Shown here: positions 8,449 through 17,855 of the stretch, piece by piece | Layout: the number at the start of each line of letters is the position of its first letter | Numbering within the stretch: position 1 is the first letter of the stretch | Assembly (NCBI RefSeq): GCF_900083545.1 | Contig: NZ_LT559262.1 | Coordinates: forward strand, 3,460,324-3,524,323 | Length of the DNA: 64,000 nucleotides | Direction: 5' to 3' | Source of the DNA: Alistipes provencensis | GTDB taxonomy: Bacteria > Bacteroidota > Bacteroidia > Bacteroidales > Rikenellaceae | The notes under the pieces: model-generated | Told to the model about the DNA's origin: nothing | The model's input: the letters and a program-made list of their open reading frames with translations, nothing else | Databases searched by the model: none | Translations under genes and position numbers: made by a program

Positions 8449-8476
8449 AAAAAGCCGGAAACAAATCCGGCTTTTT
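8449..8476 (-). terminator. Terminator of the methylmalonyl-CoA decarboxylase operon
   Basis: AAAAAGCCGGA and TCCGGCTTTTT form a stem just past the decarboxylase beta-subunit stop, with A/T runs on both sides. It may also serve transcripts from the other side. Confidence 0.8.
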
Positions 8477-8493
8477 ACAAAAATCAGGTTCGG

Positions 8494-9705
8494 TTATCCG
8501 AGGAACGAGAGCAGAATACCCGCGGCAACTGCCGAGCCTACCACGCCGGCCACATTGGGACCCATGGCGTGCATCAGCAGGAAGTTCGACGGATCGGCCT
8601 TCTGACCCTCGGTCTGCGACACGCGGGCGGCCATCGGCACGGCCGAAACGCCTGCCGAACCGATCAGCGGGTTGATCTTGTTCCCCTCCTTCGAGAAGAA
8701 GTTCATCACCTTGGCCAGCAGCACACCGCCGGCAGTACCCATGCCGAAAGCGATCACGCCCAGCAGGAGGATAAAGAGCGTCCGGGGATTGAGGAACGCC
8801 TCGGCCGTAGCCGTAGCGCCCACCGTGAGGCCGAGGAAGATCACGACGATGTTCATCAGCTCGTTCTGCACGGTCTTCGACAGACGGTCCACCACGCCGC
8901 ACTCCTTCATCAGGTTGCCCAGCATCAGACAGCCCACCAGCGGCGTGGCCGACGGCAGCAGCAGGGCGATGATGACAGTGATAATCAGCGGGAAGAGAAT
9001 CTTCTCGGTCTTCGACACCGGACGCAACTGGCGCATCTTGATCTTGCGCTCCTTCTCGGTGGTCAGCGCACGCATGATGGGCGGCTGGATCACCGGCACG
9101 AGGGCCATGTAGGAATAGGCGGCCACGGCGATCGGGCCCAGCAACTCGGGCGCGAGGATCGCGGTGAGATAGATCGACGTAGGACCGTCGGCGCCGCCGA
9201 TGATACCGATCGAACCGGCCTCCGAGGGCGAGAATCCCAGCGCATAGGCGCCGATGAACGTGAGGAAGATACCGATCTGCGCCGCAGCTCCCAGCAGGAA
9301 GCTCTTGGGATTGGCGATCAGCGGACCGAAATCGGTCATGGCGCCCACGCCTACGAAGATAAGGCAGGGGTATACGCCGAGCTTCACGCCCAGATAGAGG
9401 TAGTCCAGCAGTCCGGCCTGCGCCACGAAGATATCCCAGTGGACATGCCCCCCGGCGAAGAGCTCGGTGTGGTAGAGATTGGCTCCGGGAAGGTTCGTCA
9501 GCAGCATGCCGAACGCGATGGTCAGCAGCAGCAGCGGCTCGAACTTATGCTTGATGGCCAGATAGAGCAGGAAGAAGGCCACGCAGATCATGACCAGACT
9601 GCCCCACCCCATGTTGGCGAAGAGGCCGGCGACGCCGGTCGACTCGACAAAGGTTTCCAGACTTTCCAGCACGAAATTGGAGCCGGAAGTCAATGCACTC
9701 CACAT
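8494..9705 (-). CDS. mmdB: Na+-translocating decarboxylase beta subunit
   Basis: The membrane subunit of biotin-dependent sodium-pumping decarboxylases (OadB/GcdB/MmdB family), 403 residues. It removes CO2 from carboxybiotin and pumps Na+ out across the inner membrane. Many transmembrane segments and the conserved [15 protein letters not shown] and [16 protein letters not shown] segments are visible. It is the last gene of a five-gene operon with the epimerase, carboxyltransferase, small membrane subunit and biotin carrier, which points to methylmalonyl-CoA as substrate. Confidence 0.93.
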   Translation of the reverse strand: MWSALTSGSNFVLESLETFVESTGVAGLFANMGWGSLVMICVAFFLLYLAIKHKFEPLLLLTIAFGMLLTNLPGANLYHTELFAGGHVHWDIFVAQAGLLDYLYLGVKLGVYPCLIFVGVGAMTDFGPLIANPKSFLLGAAAQIGIFLTFIGAYALGFSPSEAGSIGIIGGADGPTSIYLTAILAPELLGPIAVAAYSYMALVPVIQPPIMRALTTEKERKIKMRQLRPVSKTEKILFPLIITVIIALLLPSATPLVGCLMLGNLMKECGVVDRLSKTVQNELMNIVVIFLGLTVGATATAEAFLNPRTLFILLLGVIAFGMGTAGGVLLAKVMNFFSKEGNKINPLIGSAGVSAVPMAARVSQTEGQKADPSNFLLMHAMGPNVAGVVGSAVAAGILLSFLG

Positions 9706-9709
9706 AAGC

Positions 9710-10171
9710 CTACTCGATTACGATTAAAACGTCACCTTCCATTACCGTAGCGCCCTGCTGCACGAGGACCTGCTTGACAACGCCGCCGCGGTCCGCGTCG
9801 ATGTTGTTCTCCATCTTCATGGCCTCGAGCACGACGAGCGTCTGTCCCGCAGCGATCGTATCGCCGGCAGCGACCTTCACGCTCAGCACGGTGCCCGGGA
9901 GGGGGCATTTCACGCTGTAGCCCGAAGAAGGGGCGGCAGCGGCGATGCGCGGCGAAGGCGTCGCCGAGCTGGGGGTGATCATGGCGCTGTTGGCCGACTT
10001 GGGAGCCGGAGCGACCTGCGGACGGGACACCGAGGTGGTTTTAGCCCCTTCGATCTCGACTTCGTAATCCACGCCGTTCACCACGACATGAGCCACCGTC
10101 GAGGTCTCGTTTACGTTGTCGATCTGGACGTTATAATTATGTCCGTTGATTTTCAGTGAGTAATCTTTCAT
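9710..10171 (-). CDS. mmdC: Biotin carrier subunit of methylmalonyl-CoA decarboxylase
   Basis: A 153-residue biotin carrier. The N-terminal ~45 residues form an AccB-like beta region, a flexible Ala/Pro/Ser linker covers roughly 50-83, and the C-terminal biotinyl domain has EAMKMENN with Lys119 as the biotinylation site. It shuttles CO2 from the carboxyltransferase (10534-12096) to the membrane subunit downstream, from which it is separated by four bases. Confidence 0.93.
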   Translation of the reverse strand: MKDYSLKINGHNYNVQIDNVNETSTVAHVVVNGVDYEVEIEGAKTTSVSRPQVAPAPKSANSAMITPSSATPSPRIAAAAPSSGYSVKCPLPGTVLSVKVAAGDTIAAGQTLVVLEAMKMENNIDADRGGVVKQVLVQQGATVMEGDVLIVIE

Positions 10172-10184
10172 TTTCTTGTTTAGG

Positions 10185-10520
10185 TTATTTCCGGTCGGGA
10201 AGCTGGGTTAAACCGTGAATTTTCGAATTCCAGGGCGAATAGGCCCGCTTGATGTTGAGAATGGTCAGCACTTCGGATTCGCGGTCGTGCAGGGCGCCCT
10301 TGTAGATCTTGAGCGCCGTAGCGATCGCGGCGATCTCCTCGGGGCTGATCATCGGCTGGGCGTCGACCTTCTTGCCGGTCTCGGGACGCACCCGGAAGCA
10401 GGCACCGAAACCCTTCATGATGAAGATCAGCGCCACCAGCAGGACGAACACCAGACTGAATCCGATCAGCGACACCCAGAGTATCTCCGACCATCCCCAG
10501 TTCATTGCTTGCAGTATCAT
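10185..10520 (-). CDS. OadG-family small membrane subunit
   Basis: A 111-residue protein with one N-terminal transmembrane helix (about residues 13-36, WVSLIGFSLVFVLLVALIFI) and a charged tail containing EEIAAIATALKIY, as in OadG/MmdD subunits that tether the carboxyltransferase and biotin carrier to the membrane pump. An internal Met at residue 6 is an alternative start. It lies between the carboxyltransferase and biotin-carrier genes, the expected place. Confidence 0.85.
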   Translation of the reverse strand: MILQAMNWGWSEILWVSLIGFSLVFVLLVALIFIMKGFGACFRVRPETGKKVDAQPMISPEEIAAIATALKIYKGALHDRESEVLTILNIKRAYSPWNSKIHGLTQLPDRK

Positions 10521-10533
10521 AAGCTATCGGTCT

Positions 10534-12096
10534 TTACAGGGGAATGTTCGAATGTTTCTTGGCCGGGTTTTGCAGACGCTTGGTAGCCAGCGACTGCAGG
10601 GCGCGGATCACGCGGAAACGCGTGTTGCGCGGCTCGATCACGTCGTCGATGTAACCGTAGCGGGCGGCGTTGTAGGGGTTGGAGAACTTGTCGTTGTACT
10701 CCTTCTCCTTCTCGGCCACGAACTTGGCTTTCTCCTCGGGATCGGTGATCGCGGCGACCTCCTTGCCGTAGAGCACCTCGACGGCGCCGCTGGCGCCCAT
10801 CACGGCGATCTCGGCCGTCGGCCATGCGTAGTTGATATCGCCGCGGATATGCTTCGACGACATCACGATATAGGCGCCTCCGTAAGCCTTGCGCAGCGTC
10901 ACCGTAACCTTCGGCACCGTAGCCTCGCAGTAGGCGAACAGCAGCTTGGCGCCGTGGGTGATCACACCGCCGTACTCCTGCGTCGTGCCCGGCAGGAAGC
11001 CCGGAACGTCCACCAAGGTGACGATCGCAATGTTGAAGGCGTCGCAGAAACGGATGAAACGCGCGGCCTTGCGGCTGGCGTTGATGTCCAGCACACCGGC
11101 CATGTACTTGGGCTGGTTGGCGATGATGCCCACCGACTGTCCGTTGAAGCGGGCGAAGCAGGTGATGATGTTCTTGGCATAACCGGCAGCCGACTCGAGG
11201 TACTCGCCGTTGTCGACGATGGCCTTGATGACCTCGGCCATGTCGTAGGGCTTGTTGGCGCTGTCGGGGATGATGTCGTTGAGCGAATCCTCCAGACGGG
11301 TGATCTTGTCCGTGCAGACGGCCAGCGGAGCATCCTCCATGTTGTTCTGCGGCATGTAGGAAATCAGCTTCTTGATCAGCTCGATACCCTCCTCCTCGGT
11401 GTCGACGGCGAACTGCGCCACGCCCGACTTGGTGGTGTGCATCGTGGCGCCGCCCAACTGCTCCTGCGTCACGTCCTCGCCCGTCACGGTCTTCACGACC
11501 TTCGGACCCGTGAGGAACATGTTCGAGGTCTCCTTCTTCATGATGATGAAGTCAGTCAGCGCGGGCGAATAGACCGCCCCTCCGGCGCAGGGGCCGAAGA
11601 TGGCCGAAATCTGCGGGATGACACCCGACGACATCACGTTGCGCTGGAAAATGTTGGCATAACCGGCCAGCGCGTTGACGCCCTCCTGAATGCGTGCGCC
11701 GCCCGAATCGTTCATGCCGATGCAGGGTGCGCCGTTGCGCATGGCCATATCCATGACCTTGCAGATCTTGTCGGACATCGACAGCGACAGCGAACCGGCC
11801 GTCACGGTGAAATCCTGTGCGAAGACGTAGACCAGACGTCCGTCGATCGTTCCGTACCCCGTCACCACGCCGTCGCCGAAGGTGTGCTTCTTCTCCATGC
11901 CGAAATCGTAGCAGCGGTGGGTCACAAACATATCGAACTCCTCGAACGATCCTTCGTCGAGGAGCATCTGAATACGTTCGCGGGCCGTGTACTTGCCCTT
12001 GTCGTGCTGTTTGTCGATCGCCTTCTGGCCGCCGCCCATGCGGGCCGTTTCGCGGTTCTCGATCAGTTGGTTGATCTTATCCTGAATTTGGCTCAT
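10534..12096 (-). CDS. mmdA: Methylmalonyl-CoA decarboxylase carboxyltransferase subunit
   Basis: A 520-residue acyl-CoA carboxyltransferase with two crotonase-like halves, showing [42 protein letters not shown] and [13 protein letters not shown]. It transfers the carboxyl group of (S)-methylmalonyl-CoA to the biotin carrier, giving propionyl-CoA. The family also includes propionyl-CoA carboxylase beta chains, but the co-encoded sodium-pump subunits make the decarboxylase the better reading. The start MSQIQDKI lies five bases after the epimerase stop; a start nine codons upstream would overlap that gene. Confidence 0.92.
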   Translation of the reverse strand: MSQIQDKINQLIENRETARMGGGQKAIDKQHDKGKYTARERIQMLLDEGSFEEFDMFVTHRCYDFGMEKKHTFGDGVVTGYGTIDGRLVYVFAQDFTVTAGSLSLSMSDKICKVMDMAMRNGAPCIGMNDSGGARIQEGVNALAGYANIFQRNVMSSGVIPQISAIFGPCAGGAVYSPALTDFIIMKKETSNMFLTGPKVVKTVTGEDVTQEQLGGATMHTTKSGVAQFAVDTEEEGIELIKKLISYMPQNNMEDAPLAVCTDKITRLEDSLNDIIPDSANKPYDMAEVIKAIVDNGEYLESAAGYAKNIITCFARFNGQSVGIIANQPKYMAGVLDINASRKAARFIRFCDAFNIAIVTLVDVPGFLPGTTQEYGGVITHGAKLLFAYCEATVPKVTVTLRKAYGGAYIVMSSKHIRGDINYAWPTAEIAVMGASGAVEVLYGKEVAAITDPEEKAKFVAEKEKEYNDKFSNPYNAARYGYIDDVIEPRNTRFRVIRALQSLATKRLQNPAKKHSNIPL

Positions 12097-12101
12097 ATCT
12101 C

Positions 12102-12512
12102 TTATTTGTTTTTGTTTTCGCAAAGCTCCGTCAAAATGCCCTGAGTCGATTTGGGGTGCAGGAAAGCGATGGTCATGCCCTCGGCTCCCTTGCGCGGGGT
12201 CTTGTCGATCAGGCGGATGCCCTTGGCCTCGGCGTCGGCAAGCTGCTCCTCGATGTTCTCACAGGCCAGAGCCATGTGATGGATGCCTACGCCGCGGTTC
12301 TCGATGTACTTGGCGATCGTCGACTCCTCCGAAGTGGGCTCCAGCAGTTCGATCTTGGTCTGCCCCAGCATGAAGAACGCCGTGCGGACCTTCTGGTCGG
12401 CAACCTCTTCGATGGCGTAGCACTTAAGGCCCAACACGTTTTCCCAGTAGGGAATTGCTTCATCGAGACTCTTCACGGCGATGCCAAGATGCTCGATATG
12501 AGAAACTTTCAT
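12102..12512 (-). CDS. mce: Methylmalonyl-CoA epimerase
   Basis: A 136-residue glyoxalase/VOC-fold protein starting [20 protein letters not shown], with metal-ligand motifs typical of methylmalonyl-CoA epimerase ([16 protein letters not shown] and the C-terminal LTELCE). It interconverts the (R) and (S) forms of methylmalonyl-CoA between the B12 mutase and the decarboxylase. It is first in the operon. The mutase itself is not in the window. Confidence 0.95.
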   Translation of the reverse strand: MKVSHIEHLGIAVKSLDEAIPYWENVLGLKCYAIEEVADQKVRTAFFMLGQTKIELLEPTSEESTIAKYIENRGVGIHHMALACENIEEQLADAEAKGIRLIDKTPRKGAEGMTIAFLHPKSTQGILTELCENKNK

Positions 12513-12578
12513 AGCAACAATTAAATTTAAGTTAGTAAATATTTATGTGTACTTTCGGTCGTTGTTATTTTGCGAACA

Positions 12579-12611
12579 CAAAGATAGACGAATCTTTCAG
12601 AACCGCCAAAA
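12579..12611 (-). promoter_or_regulatory. Promoter of the mce-mmd operon
   Basis: On the minus strand TTTTG, then 20 bases, then TATCTTTG, about 65 bases upstream of mce. The neighbouring 12613-12722 stretch holds GC-rich inverted repeats but no gene. Confidence 0.75.
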
Positions 12612-12722
12612 TTCGGCGGACTTTTTTTGGCAATAACTTTAGGTTCGAAATTCGCCCGATGTGTCCGAAAAGGCGGTTCGCCCCGGCGGAGCCTCCGGCG
12701 GCTTGCGGTTCGAAAGCCGGAG

Positions 12723-13712
12723 TTACAGGGATGTGTAAATATCCATCAGCCGCTGGGCCACGGCGTATTCGGAGAAAAGCTCCGCACGGCGGCGTTCGCG
12801 CCGGCGCATCGCCTGCCGCCACGACTCGTCGCAGAGGGCGTTCTCCAAGGCGGCGACGACCTCGCCCGGCGCCTCGGGATCGACATAGACGGCGGCATCC
12901 CCGGCGGCCTCGCGGTTGAGCCGCGTGTCGCTCAGCATCATCGGAAGCCCCGCACGCAGCGCCTCGACCACCGGCACGATCGACGCCTCGGCCCGGGCAT
13001 CGGGCAGGTAGGCGAAGACCCGCGCCAGCCGGAACAGCGCCGGAAGGTCCGCGGGCGTCAGTTCATAGATGAAATCCACCCGCGTCGCCAAGTGCCGTTT
13101 GCGGGCATAGTTCAGCAGGAAATCCGAATAGACCGTGCGGCGGCCGCAGATGACCACCCCGGCCGTGGATTCCGTGGCCGGCAGCGCATCCAGCACAGCC
13201 TCGTGGTTGTGGTGCGGTTCGACCGTCCCGAGCATCAGTATAAACGACTCAGGCAGACCATACTTGCGCCGCGTGTGTTCAAGTTCCGCTTGAACCGGCG
13301 GTTCCTGCGGCACGCGGGCCGCGAGCGGCATCATGACCTCGATCTTCGAAGGGTCGATGCTCAGCCGCTCCGACAGTTCCTCGCGGGCCGGAGTGCTGAC
13401 CGTGATGACCCGCTGCGCCTGCCGCAGGGCCCGGCGGTAGAGGCGCAGGGCGATAATCCGCTCGGAGAGGGTGTAGAGGTGCGGGTAGCGCAGGAAGTTG
13501 AGGTTGGGGACGGTCATCACCGCCGGGACGCGCCCCAGATGAACGGAGAGCGGCAGCGAGGAGCTGAAGCCGTGGTAGAGGTCGACACGCCCACGATGCT
13601 TTGCGTCAACGACATATTCGTGCTCCGGAGCGTAATGCGCCAGCACCTTGGCAAGGTGTTGGAAGTAACTGCCCCGGGACGAAACCGGGGCCGTATCGAG
13701 TCCTATTTTCAT
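12723..13712 (-). CDS. Glycosyltransferase, GT4-type
   Basis: A 329-residue GT-B glycosyltransferase. The N-terminal half shows ITVSTPAREEL, typical of GT4 enzymes; the C-terminal half has ILMLGTVEPHHNHEAVLDAL and the nucleotide-sugar EX7E-type region ARAEASIVPVVEALRAGLP. It is expected to add a sugar to a lipid carrier or polysaccharide on the cytoplasmic face; donor and acceptor cannot be told. It stands alone, divergent from the thioredoxin-like gene. Confidence 0.88.
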   Translation of the reverse strand: MKIGLDTAPVSSRGSYFQHLAKVLAHYAPEHEYVVDAKHRGRVDLYHGFSSSLPLSVHLGRVPAVMTVPNLNFLRYPHLYTLSERIIALRLYRRALRQAQRVITVSTPAREELSERLSIDPSKIEVMMPLAARVPQEPPVQAELEHTRRKYGLPESFILMLGTVEPHHNHEAVLDALPATESTAGVVICGRRTVYSDFLLNYARKRHLATRVDFIYELTPADLPALFRLARVFAYLPDARAEASIVPVVEALRAGLPMMLSDTRLNREAAGDAAVYVDPEAPGEVVAALENALCDESWRQAMRRRERRRAELFSEYAVAQRLMDIYTSL

Positions 13713-13783
13713 AACTTGTTCCTGAAAAATTGTTCCATATGGTAAATAATTGCTATCTTTATCGAATAAAACAAGGCTCTCTT

Positions 13784-14248
13784 ATGAAGAAAGTGCTTCT
13801 CATCCTGTCGTTTGCGACGGTATCGGCTTTCGGCGGCGCCGCGGCCCAGAACGTCGTGCTCGGCGATCGCGTTCCCGAGCTCAAGGCCCAGAAATGGCTC
13901 GACGACCGTCAGCCCGCAGCCGCTCCGGCGACCTACATCGAGTTTTTCCACTCCTCGAATCCCGCCTGCGTCACCTCGCTCGACAAGCTGAAGAAAATGA
14001 CGGGCAAATTAGGGACCAAACTGCGTGTGATCGTCGTCACGAAAGAAGATACCGCGAAAATCGCCTCCCTGCTCCGGCCCTACCTCTCGCGGCAGATCTC
14101 CGTGGTGCTCGGCGCCGAGAAGGGATTCACGGCCTTCGGCGTCACCTATGTGCCGTTCGGCGTGCTGACCGATGCCAAGAACCGCGCGGTATGGATGGGC
14201 AACTCGCTGCAATTCAATGAAAAACTGATCGAACAATCAACCAAGTAA
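13784..14248 (+). CDS. Exported thioredoxin-fold protein lacking CXXC
   Basis: A 154-residue protein with a signal peptide (MKKVLLILSFATVSAFGGAAAQ) and a TlpA/thioredoxin-like pattern: GDRVPELK, EFFHSSNPAC, a KLKKMTGK helix and VTYVPFGVLTD near the cis-Pro. The active site has only one cysteine (NPAC), so ordinary disulfide exchange is unlikely. The start is chosen for the signal peptide; an upstream Met would add a charged extension. It ends six bases before the MeaB-type gene, so the two are probably co-transcribed. A TATCTTTA box lies about 30 bases upstream. Confidence 0.7.
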   Translation: MKKVLLILSFATVSAFGGAAAQNVVLGDRVPELKAQKWLDDRQPAAAPATYIEFFHSSNPACVTSLDKLKKMTGKLGTKLRVIVVTKEDTAKIASLLRPYLSRQISVVLGAEKGFTAFGVTYVPFGVLTDAKNRAVWMGNSLQFNEKLIEQSTK

Positions 14249-14254
14249 CGTTCC

Positions 14255-15376
14255 ATGTCATTCACCAAGATAGACCACTACGAAAAAGAGTACGCGGACA
14301 CGCACCACGACACGGCCCTCAACGTCACGGAAGGCGTTGAGGACCAGCCCATAGTAAGCCCTTACTTCAAGCGTCGCAAGAAGCGCGCGCTCTCGACCGG
14401 GGAGTATGTCGCGGGCATCCTCGCGGGCAATATCACCACCCTCTCGCAGGCCATCACGCTGGTCGAATCGTCCAACCCGGCGCACTATGCGCAGGCGCAG
14501 GAGATCATCGAGGCGTGTCTGCCCCACGCCGGAAAATCGGTCCGCATCGGCATCACGGGCGTTCCGGGGGCCGGCAAGTCCACGTTCATCGAAGCCATCG
14601 GCAACATGGTCGTCGGGCTGCGCCACAAACTCGCGGTGCTGGCCATCGACCCCTCGTCGGAGCGCAGCGGCGGCTCGATCCTCGGCGACAAGACCCGCAT
14701 GGAGAGCATCTGCAACAACCCCGACGTCTTCGTGCGCCCCTCCCCCTCGGCAGGGTCGCTGGGCGGCGTGGCCCGCAAGACCCGCGAGACGATCGTGCTG
14801 TGCGAAGCCGCCGGGTTCGACGTCATCTTCATCGAAACGGTGGGCGTCGGGCAGTCGGAGACCGCCGTGCATTCGATGGTCGACCTCTTTATGTTATTGC
14901 AAATTTCGGGCGCAGGCGACGAGTTGCAGGGTATCAAGCGCGGCATTATGGAGATGGCCGACCTGATGGTCATCACCAAGGCCGACGGCGAGAACATCCA
15001 CAAAGCGGAGCTGGCCCAGACGCAGTTCCAAGGCGCCCTGAGGCTTTTTCCGGTGCCCGAATCGGGCTGGCGGCCCAAGGTCTACACCTCGTCGGCCGTG
15101 ACCAAGGCGGGTCTGGAGGAGGTCTGGAAGGGCGTCGAGGAGTATCTCGACCACATCGAGAAAAACGGCTATTTCCAGCACAACCGCAACCGGCAGAACA
15201 AATACTGGATGTACGAGACGATCAACGAGGCGCTGCGCGGGAGTTTCTACCACAATCCGGCCGTCGAGGCCCGCATCGGAGAGTATGAGACACGCGTGCT
15301 GGAGGACAGGATTTCGTCGTTCATTGCCGCCAAGGAGCTGCTGGAGATCTACTTCGACAAGAAACCCAAGCCTTAG
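14255..15376 (+). CDS. meaB: Methylmalonyl-CoA mutase-associated GTPase
   Basis: MeaB/ArgK-type G protein, 373 residues, which protects and reloads B12-dependent methylmalonyl-CoA mutase. It has the P-loop GVPGAGKST (102-110), IDPSSERSGGSILGDKTRM, the Walker B-like IETVGVGQSE and the guanine motif TKADG. The C-terminal ~50 residues form the dimerisation arm. It fits with the methylmalonyl-CoA operon 2 kb away on the other strand as part of the succinate-to-propionate route. A strong bidirectional terminator follows. Confidence 0.95.
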   Translation: MSFTKIDHYEKEYADTHHDTALNVTEGVEDQPIVSPYFKRRKKRALSTGEYVAGILAGNITTLSQAITLVESSNPAHYAQAQEIIEACLPHAGKSVRIGITGVPGAGKSTFIEAIGNMVVGLRHKLAVLAIDPSSERSGGSILGDKTRMESICNNPDVFVRPSPSAGSLGGVARKTRETIVLCEAAGFDVIFIETVGVGQSETAVHSMVDLFMLLQISGAGDELQGIKRGIMEMADLMVITKADGENIHKAELAQTQFQGALRLFPVPESGWRPKVYTSSAVTKAGLEEVWKGVEEYLDHIEKNGYFQHNRNRQNKYWMYETINEALRGSFYHNPAVEARIGEYETRVLEDRISSFIAAKELLEIYFDKKPKP

Positions 15377-15397
15377 ACAAACTTCGGCATACGGCAA

Positions 15398-15430
15398 AAA
15401 ATCCCCGCAGAAAAAAATCTGCGGGGATTT
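15398..15430. terminator. Bidirectional terminator between meaB and the sirtuin gene
   Basis: AAATCCCCGCAGA and TCTGCGGGGATTT form a 13-bp perfect stem around AAAAAA, between two convergent genes. Confidence 0.9.
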
Positions 15431-15441
15431 TAAATTGTCCG

Positions 15442-16164
15442 TCAGGCGTGCTGGTGTTCGGGATGCTCTTCCACATAAACCGCGCGCAGACGCCCGGCGA
15501 GTTCCGGGACGCCCTCGGCGGCGTGTTTGCGGATCACCTCCAGCGGATTGCGGATGCCCCGGATGGCCGGGCGGCCCGGATCGACGACGTAAACCGGAAT
15601 TTCGGGCCGGATGCACCGCACGAGCGACGCGGCGGGATAGACCGCCAGCGACGTGCCTATCACCACGAAGATATCGGCTTCGGCGGCAAGCGCCGAAGCG
15701 CGCTCGAACTCGGGAACCGGTTCGCCGAAAAAGACGATATGCGGGCGCAGCAGCGAGCCGTCGGGAGCCACGTCGTCGAAACCCTGCTCGATGCCGTCGA
15801 ACGGCACGATGAGCGACGGATCGTCCGAAGAGCGCAGTTTGGTGAGTTCGCCGTGGAGGTGGAGGATATGTGTCGAACCGGCACGTTCGTGCAGGTTGTC
15901 GACATTCTGGGTGATGACCTGAACATCGAAATCGCGTTCCAGAGCGGCAATGGCCCGGTGTGCGGGATTGGGTTCCGCGGAGAGCATTTCGCGGCGGCGG
16001 TCGTTGTAGAAACGGATCACACCCCGGCGGTTAAAGTCCAGCGCCTCGGGGATACAGACCTCCTCGATCTTGTAATTGCCCCACGTTCCGTCGGAGTCGC
16101 GGAACGTCGCAAGGCCGCTGTCGGCGCTGACACCGGCGCCGGTAAAGACAACGAGTTTTTTCAT
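15442..16164 (-). CDS. Sir2-family NAD-dependent protein deacylase without zinc cysteines
   Basis: A 240-residue sirtuin that removes acyl groups from lysines using NAD. The motifs GAGVSADSGLATFRD, TQNVDNLHERAG and LHGEL (catalytic His) are intact, as is VIGTSLAVYPAASL. The small zinc domain keeps its length but has no CxxC pairs; the segment reads LTKLRSSDDPSL and then RPHIVFFGE. The CobB-like fold is otherwise complete, so it is probably active; loss of the zinc site appears common in Bacteroidetes homologues. A TATCTTTA box lies just upstream of the start. Confidence 0.9.
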   Translation of the reverse strand: MKKLVVFTGAGVSADSGLATFRDSDGTWGNYKIEEVCIPEALDFNRRGVIRFYNDRRREMLSAEPNPAHRAIAALERDFDVQVITQNVDNLHERAGSTHILHLHGELTKLRSSDDPSLIVPFDGIEQGFDDVAPDGSLLRPHIVFFGEPVPEFERASALAAEADIFVVIGTSLAVYPAASLVRCIRPEIPVYVVDPGRPAIRGIRNPLEVIRKHAAEGVPELAGRLRAVYVEEHPEHQHA

Positions 16165-16260
16165 GGCATGGATAGTTACGCAGGGGTAAAGATACGAAAA
16201 TTATGGCATAGTTCATGCAAGATTCAGCCCATGTAAACCAAAAACAAAATTTTTTACACC

Positions 16261-17676
16261 ATGAATCAGCAAAAACACAACACCGAGGACACCCTGACAG
16301 ACATTTTCGGATCGAAAGAGATGCGTTCGCCGGCTCCGACGGAATTCATCCCCAAGGACAAGACGGCCCCCGAAATCGCCTATCAGCTGGTCAAGGACGA
16401 GACCTATCCCCAGACCCAGCCACGGCTGAATCTGGCAACCTTCGTGACGACCTACATGGACGACTACGCCACGCGTCTGATGAACGAGGCCATCAACATC
16501 AACTACATCGACGAAACGGAATACCCGCGCGTAGCGGTGATGTGCGGACGCTGTCTGAATATCGTCGCCAACATGTGGAACACCCCCGAGAAAGCCGAAT
16601 GGAAAACCGGCGCGCTGGGCATCGGTTCGTCCGAAGCCTGCATGCTGGGCGGTGTGGCCGCATGGCTGCGCTGGCGCAACCGCCGCAAGGCCGCCGGCAA
16701 ACCCTTCGACAAACCCAACCTCGTCATGAGCACCGGATTTCAGGTCGTGTGGGAGAAGTTCTGCCAACTGTGGCAGATCGAGATGCGCACCGTGCCCCTG
16801 ACCCTCGACAAGCCCACGCTCGACATCGAGGAGGCCCTGAAGGTCTGCGACGAGAACACCATCTGCATCGTGCCCATCGCCGGCGTGACTTGGACGGGTC
16901 TCGACGACGATATCGAAGGGCTGGACAAGGCACTCGACGCCTACAACCAGAAGACCGGCTATGAAATTCCGATCCACGTCGACGCAGCGTCGGGCGGTTT
17001 CATCCTGCCGTTCCTCCGCCCCGAGAAGAAGTGGGATTTCCGCCTCAAATGGGTGCTGTCGATCTCCACGTCGGGCCACAAGTACGGACTGGTTTACCCG
17101 GGACTCGGATGGGTCGTATGGAAAGACAAGAAATACCTGCCCGATGAAATGTCGTTCTCGGTCAACTACCTCGGCGCCAACATCACGCAGGTGGGCCTGA
17201 ACTTCTCGCGCCCGGCGGCGCAGATCCTCGGCCAGTATTACAACTTCATCCGTCTGGGATTCGAGGGCTACCGCGAGATTCAGCAGAACTCGATGGACAT
17301 CGCCCAGTACTGCCACCAGCAGATCGGCAAGATGCCGTGCTTCCGGAACTACGCCAAGGAGGTCGTCAACCCGCTGTTCATCTGGATGATGGACCCCGAG
17401 TACGACAAGAAGGCCAAATGGACGCTGTTCGACCTGCAGGCCGCATTGCAGCAGAGCGGCTGGATGGTTCCGGCCTACACCATGCCCAAGAACATCGACG
17501 ATATGATTGTCATGCGCATCGTGGTGCGTCAGGGCATGTCGCGCGACATGGCGGACATGCTGCTGGGCGATATCAAAAATGCCGTGGCAGAGTTCGAGAA
17601 ACTCCAGTACCCCACCCCCTCGCGCATCAAGTACGAGAACAAGGAACACCAGAAGGGCAAGGTTTATACGCATTAA
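16261..17676 (+). CDS. gadB: Glutamate decarboxylase
   Basis: A 471-residue PLP enzyme that converts glutamate to GABA and CO2, consuming a proton. The cofactor lysine is Lys274 in SISTSGHKYG; the PLP aspartate is in HVDAASGG (239-245). The protein ends GKVYTH, resembling the pH-sensing histidine tail of Escherichia coli GadB. The start is at MNQQKHNTED. Its antiporter (32081) and a glutaminase (33625) lie about 15 kb away, forming a split GABA module. A terminator follows. Confidence 0.96.
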   Translation: MNQQKHNTEDTLTDIFGSKEMRSPAPTEFIPKDKTAPEIAYQLVKDETYPQTQPRLNLATFVTTYMDDYATRLMNEAININYIDETEYPRVAVMCGRCLNIVANMWNTPEKAEWKTGALGIGSSEACMLGGVAAWLRWRNRRKAAGKPFDKPNLVMSTGFQVVWEKFCQLWQIEMRTVPLTLDKPTLDIEEALKVCDENTICIVPIAGVTWTGLDDDIEGLDKALDAYNQKTGYEIPIHVDAASGGFILPFLRPEKKWDFRLKWVLSISTSGHKYGLVYPGLGWVVWKDKKYLPDEMSFSVNYLGANITQVGLNFSRPAAQILGQYYNFIRLGFEGYREIQQNSMDIAQYCHQQIGKMPCFRNYAKEVVNPLFIWMMDPEYDKKAKWTLFDLQAALQQSGWMVPAYTMPKNIDDMIVMRIVVRQGMSRDMADMLLGDIKNAVAEFEKLQYPTPSRIKYENKEHQKGKVYTH

Positions 17677-17697
17677 TCAATGCTGGAAATCTCCGGC

Positions 17698-17735
17698 AAA
17701 CGGTCCCGCTTCATTTTCCAAAGCGGGGCCGTTTT
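17698..17735 (+). terminator. Terminator of gadB
   Basis: AAACGGTCCCGCTT and AAGCGGGGCCGTTT pair with one G-U and are followed by TTCTTG. Confidence 0.75.
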
Positions 17736-17855
17736 CTTGTGCCCTGCCATACGGCGAATTCCGATGCCAAACAGGACAATATCCGCGCATTCGAAAACTT
17801 GCCGAAAGCAAAAAAATCCGTATCTTTAACGCGTTTTTACCCGACGCGTGTGATT

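Noticed and set aside
10534..12096. Naming the carboxyltransferase a propionyl-CoA carboxylase beta chain
   Set aside because: The operon encodes the sodium-pump beta and small membrane subunits and an epimerase but no biotin carboxylase, which fits the decarboxylase.
15442..16164. Sirtuin as a damaged gene because the zinc cysteines are missing
   Set aside because: The catalytic and NAD motifs are intact and the zinc-less layout appears normal in Bacteroidetes homologues.
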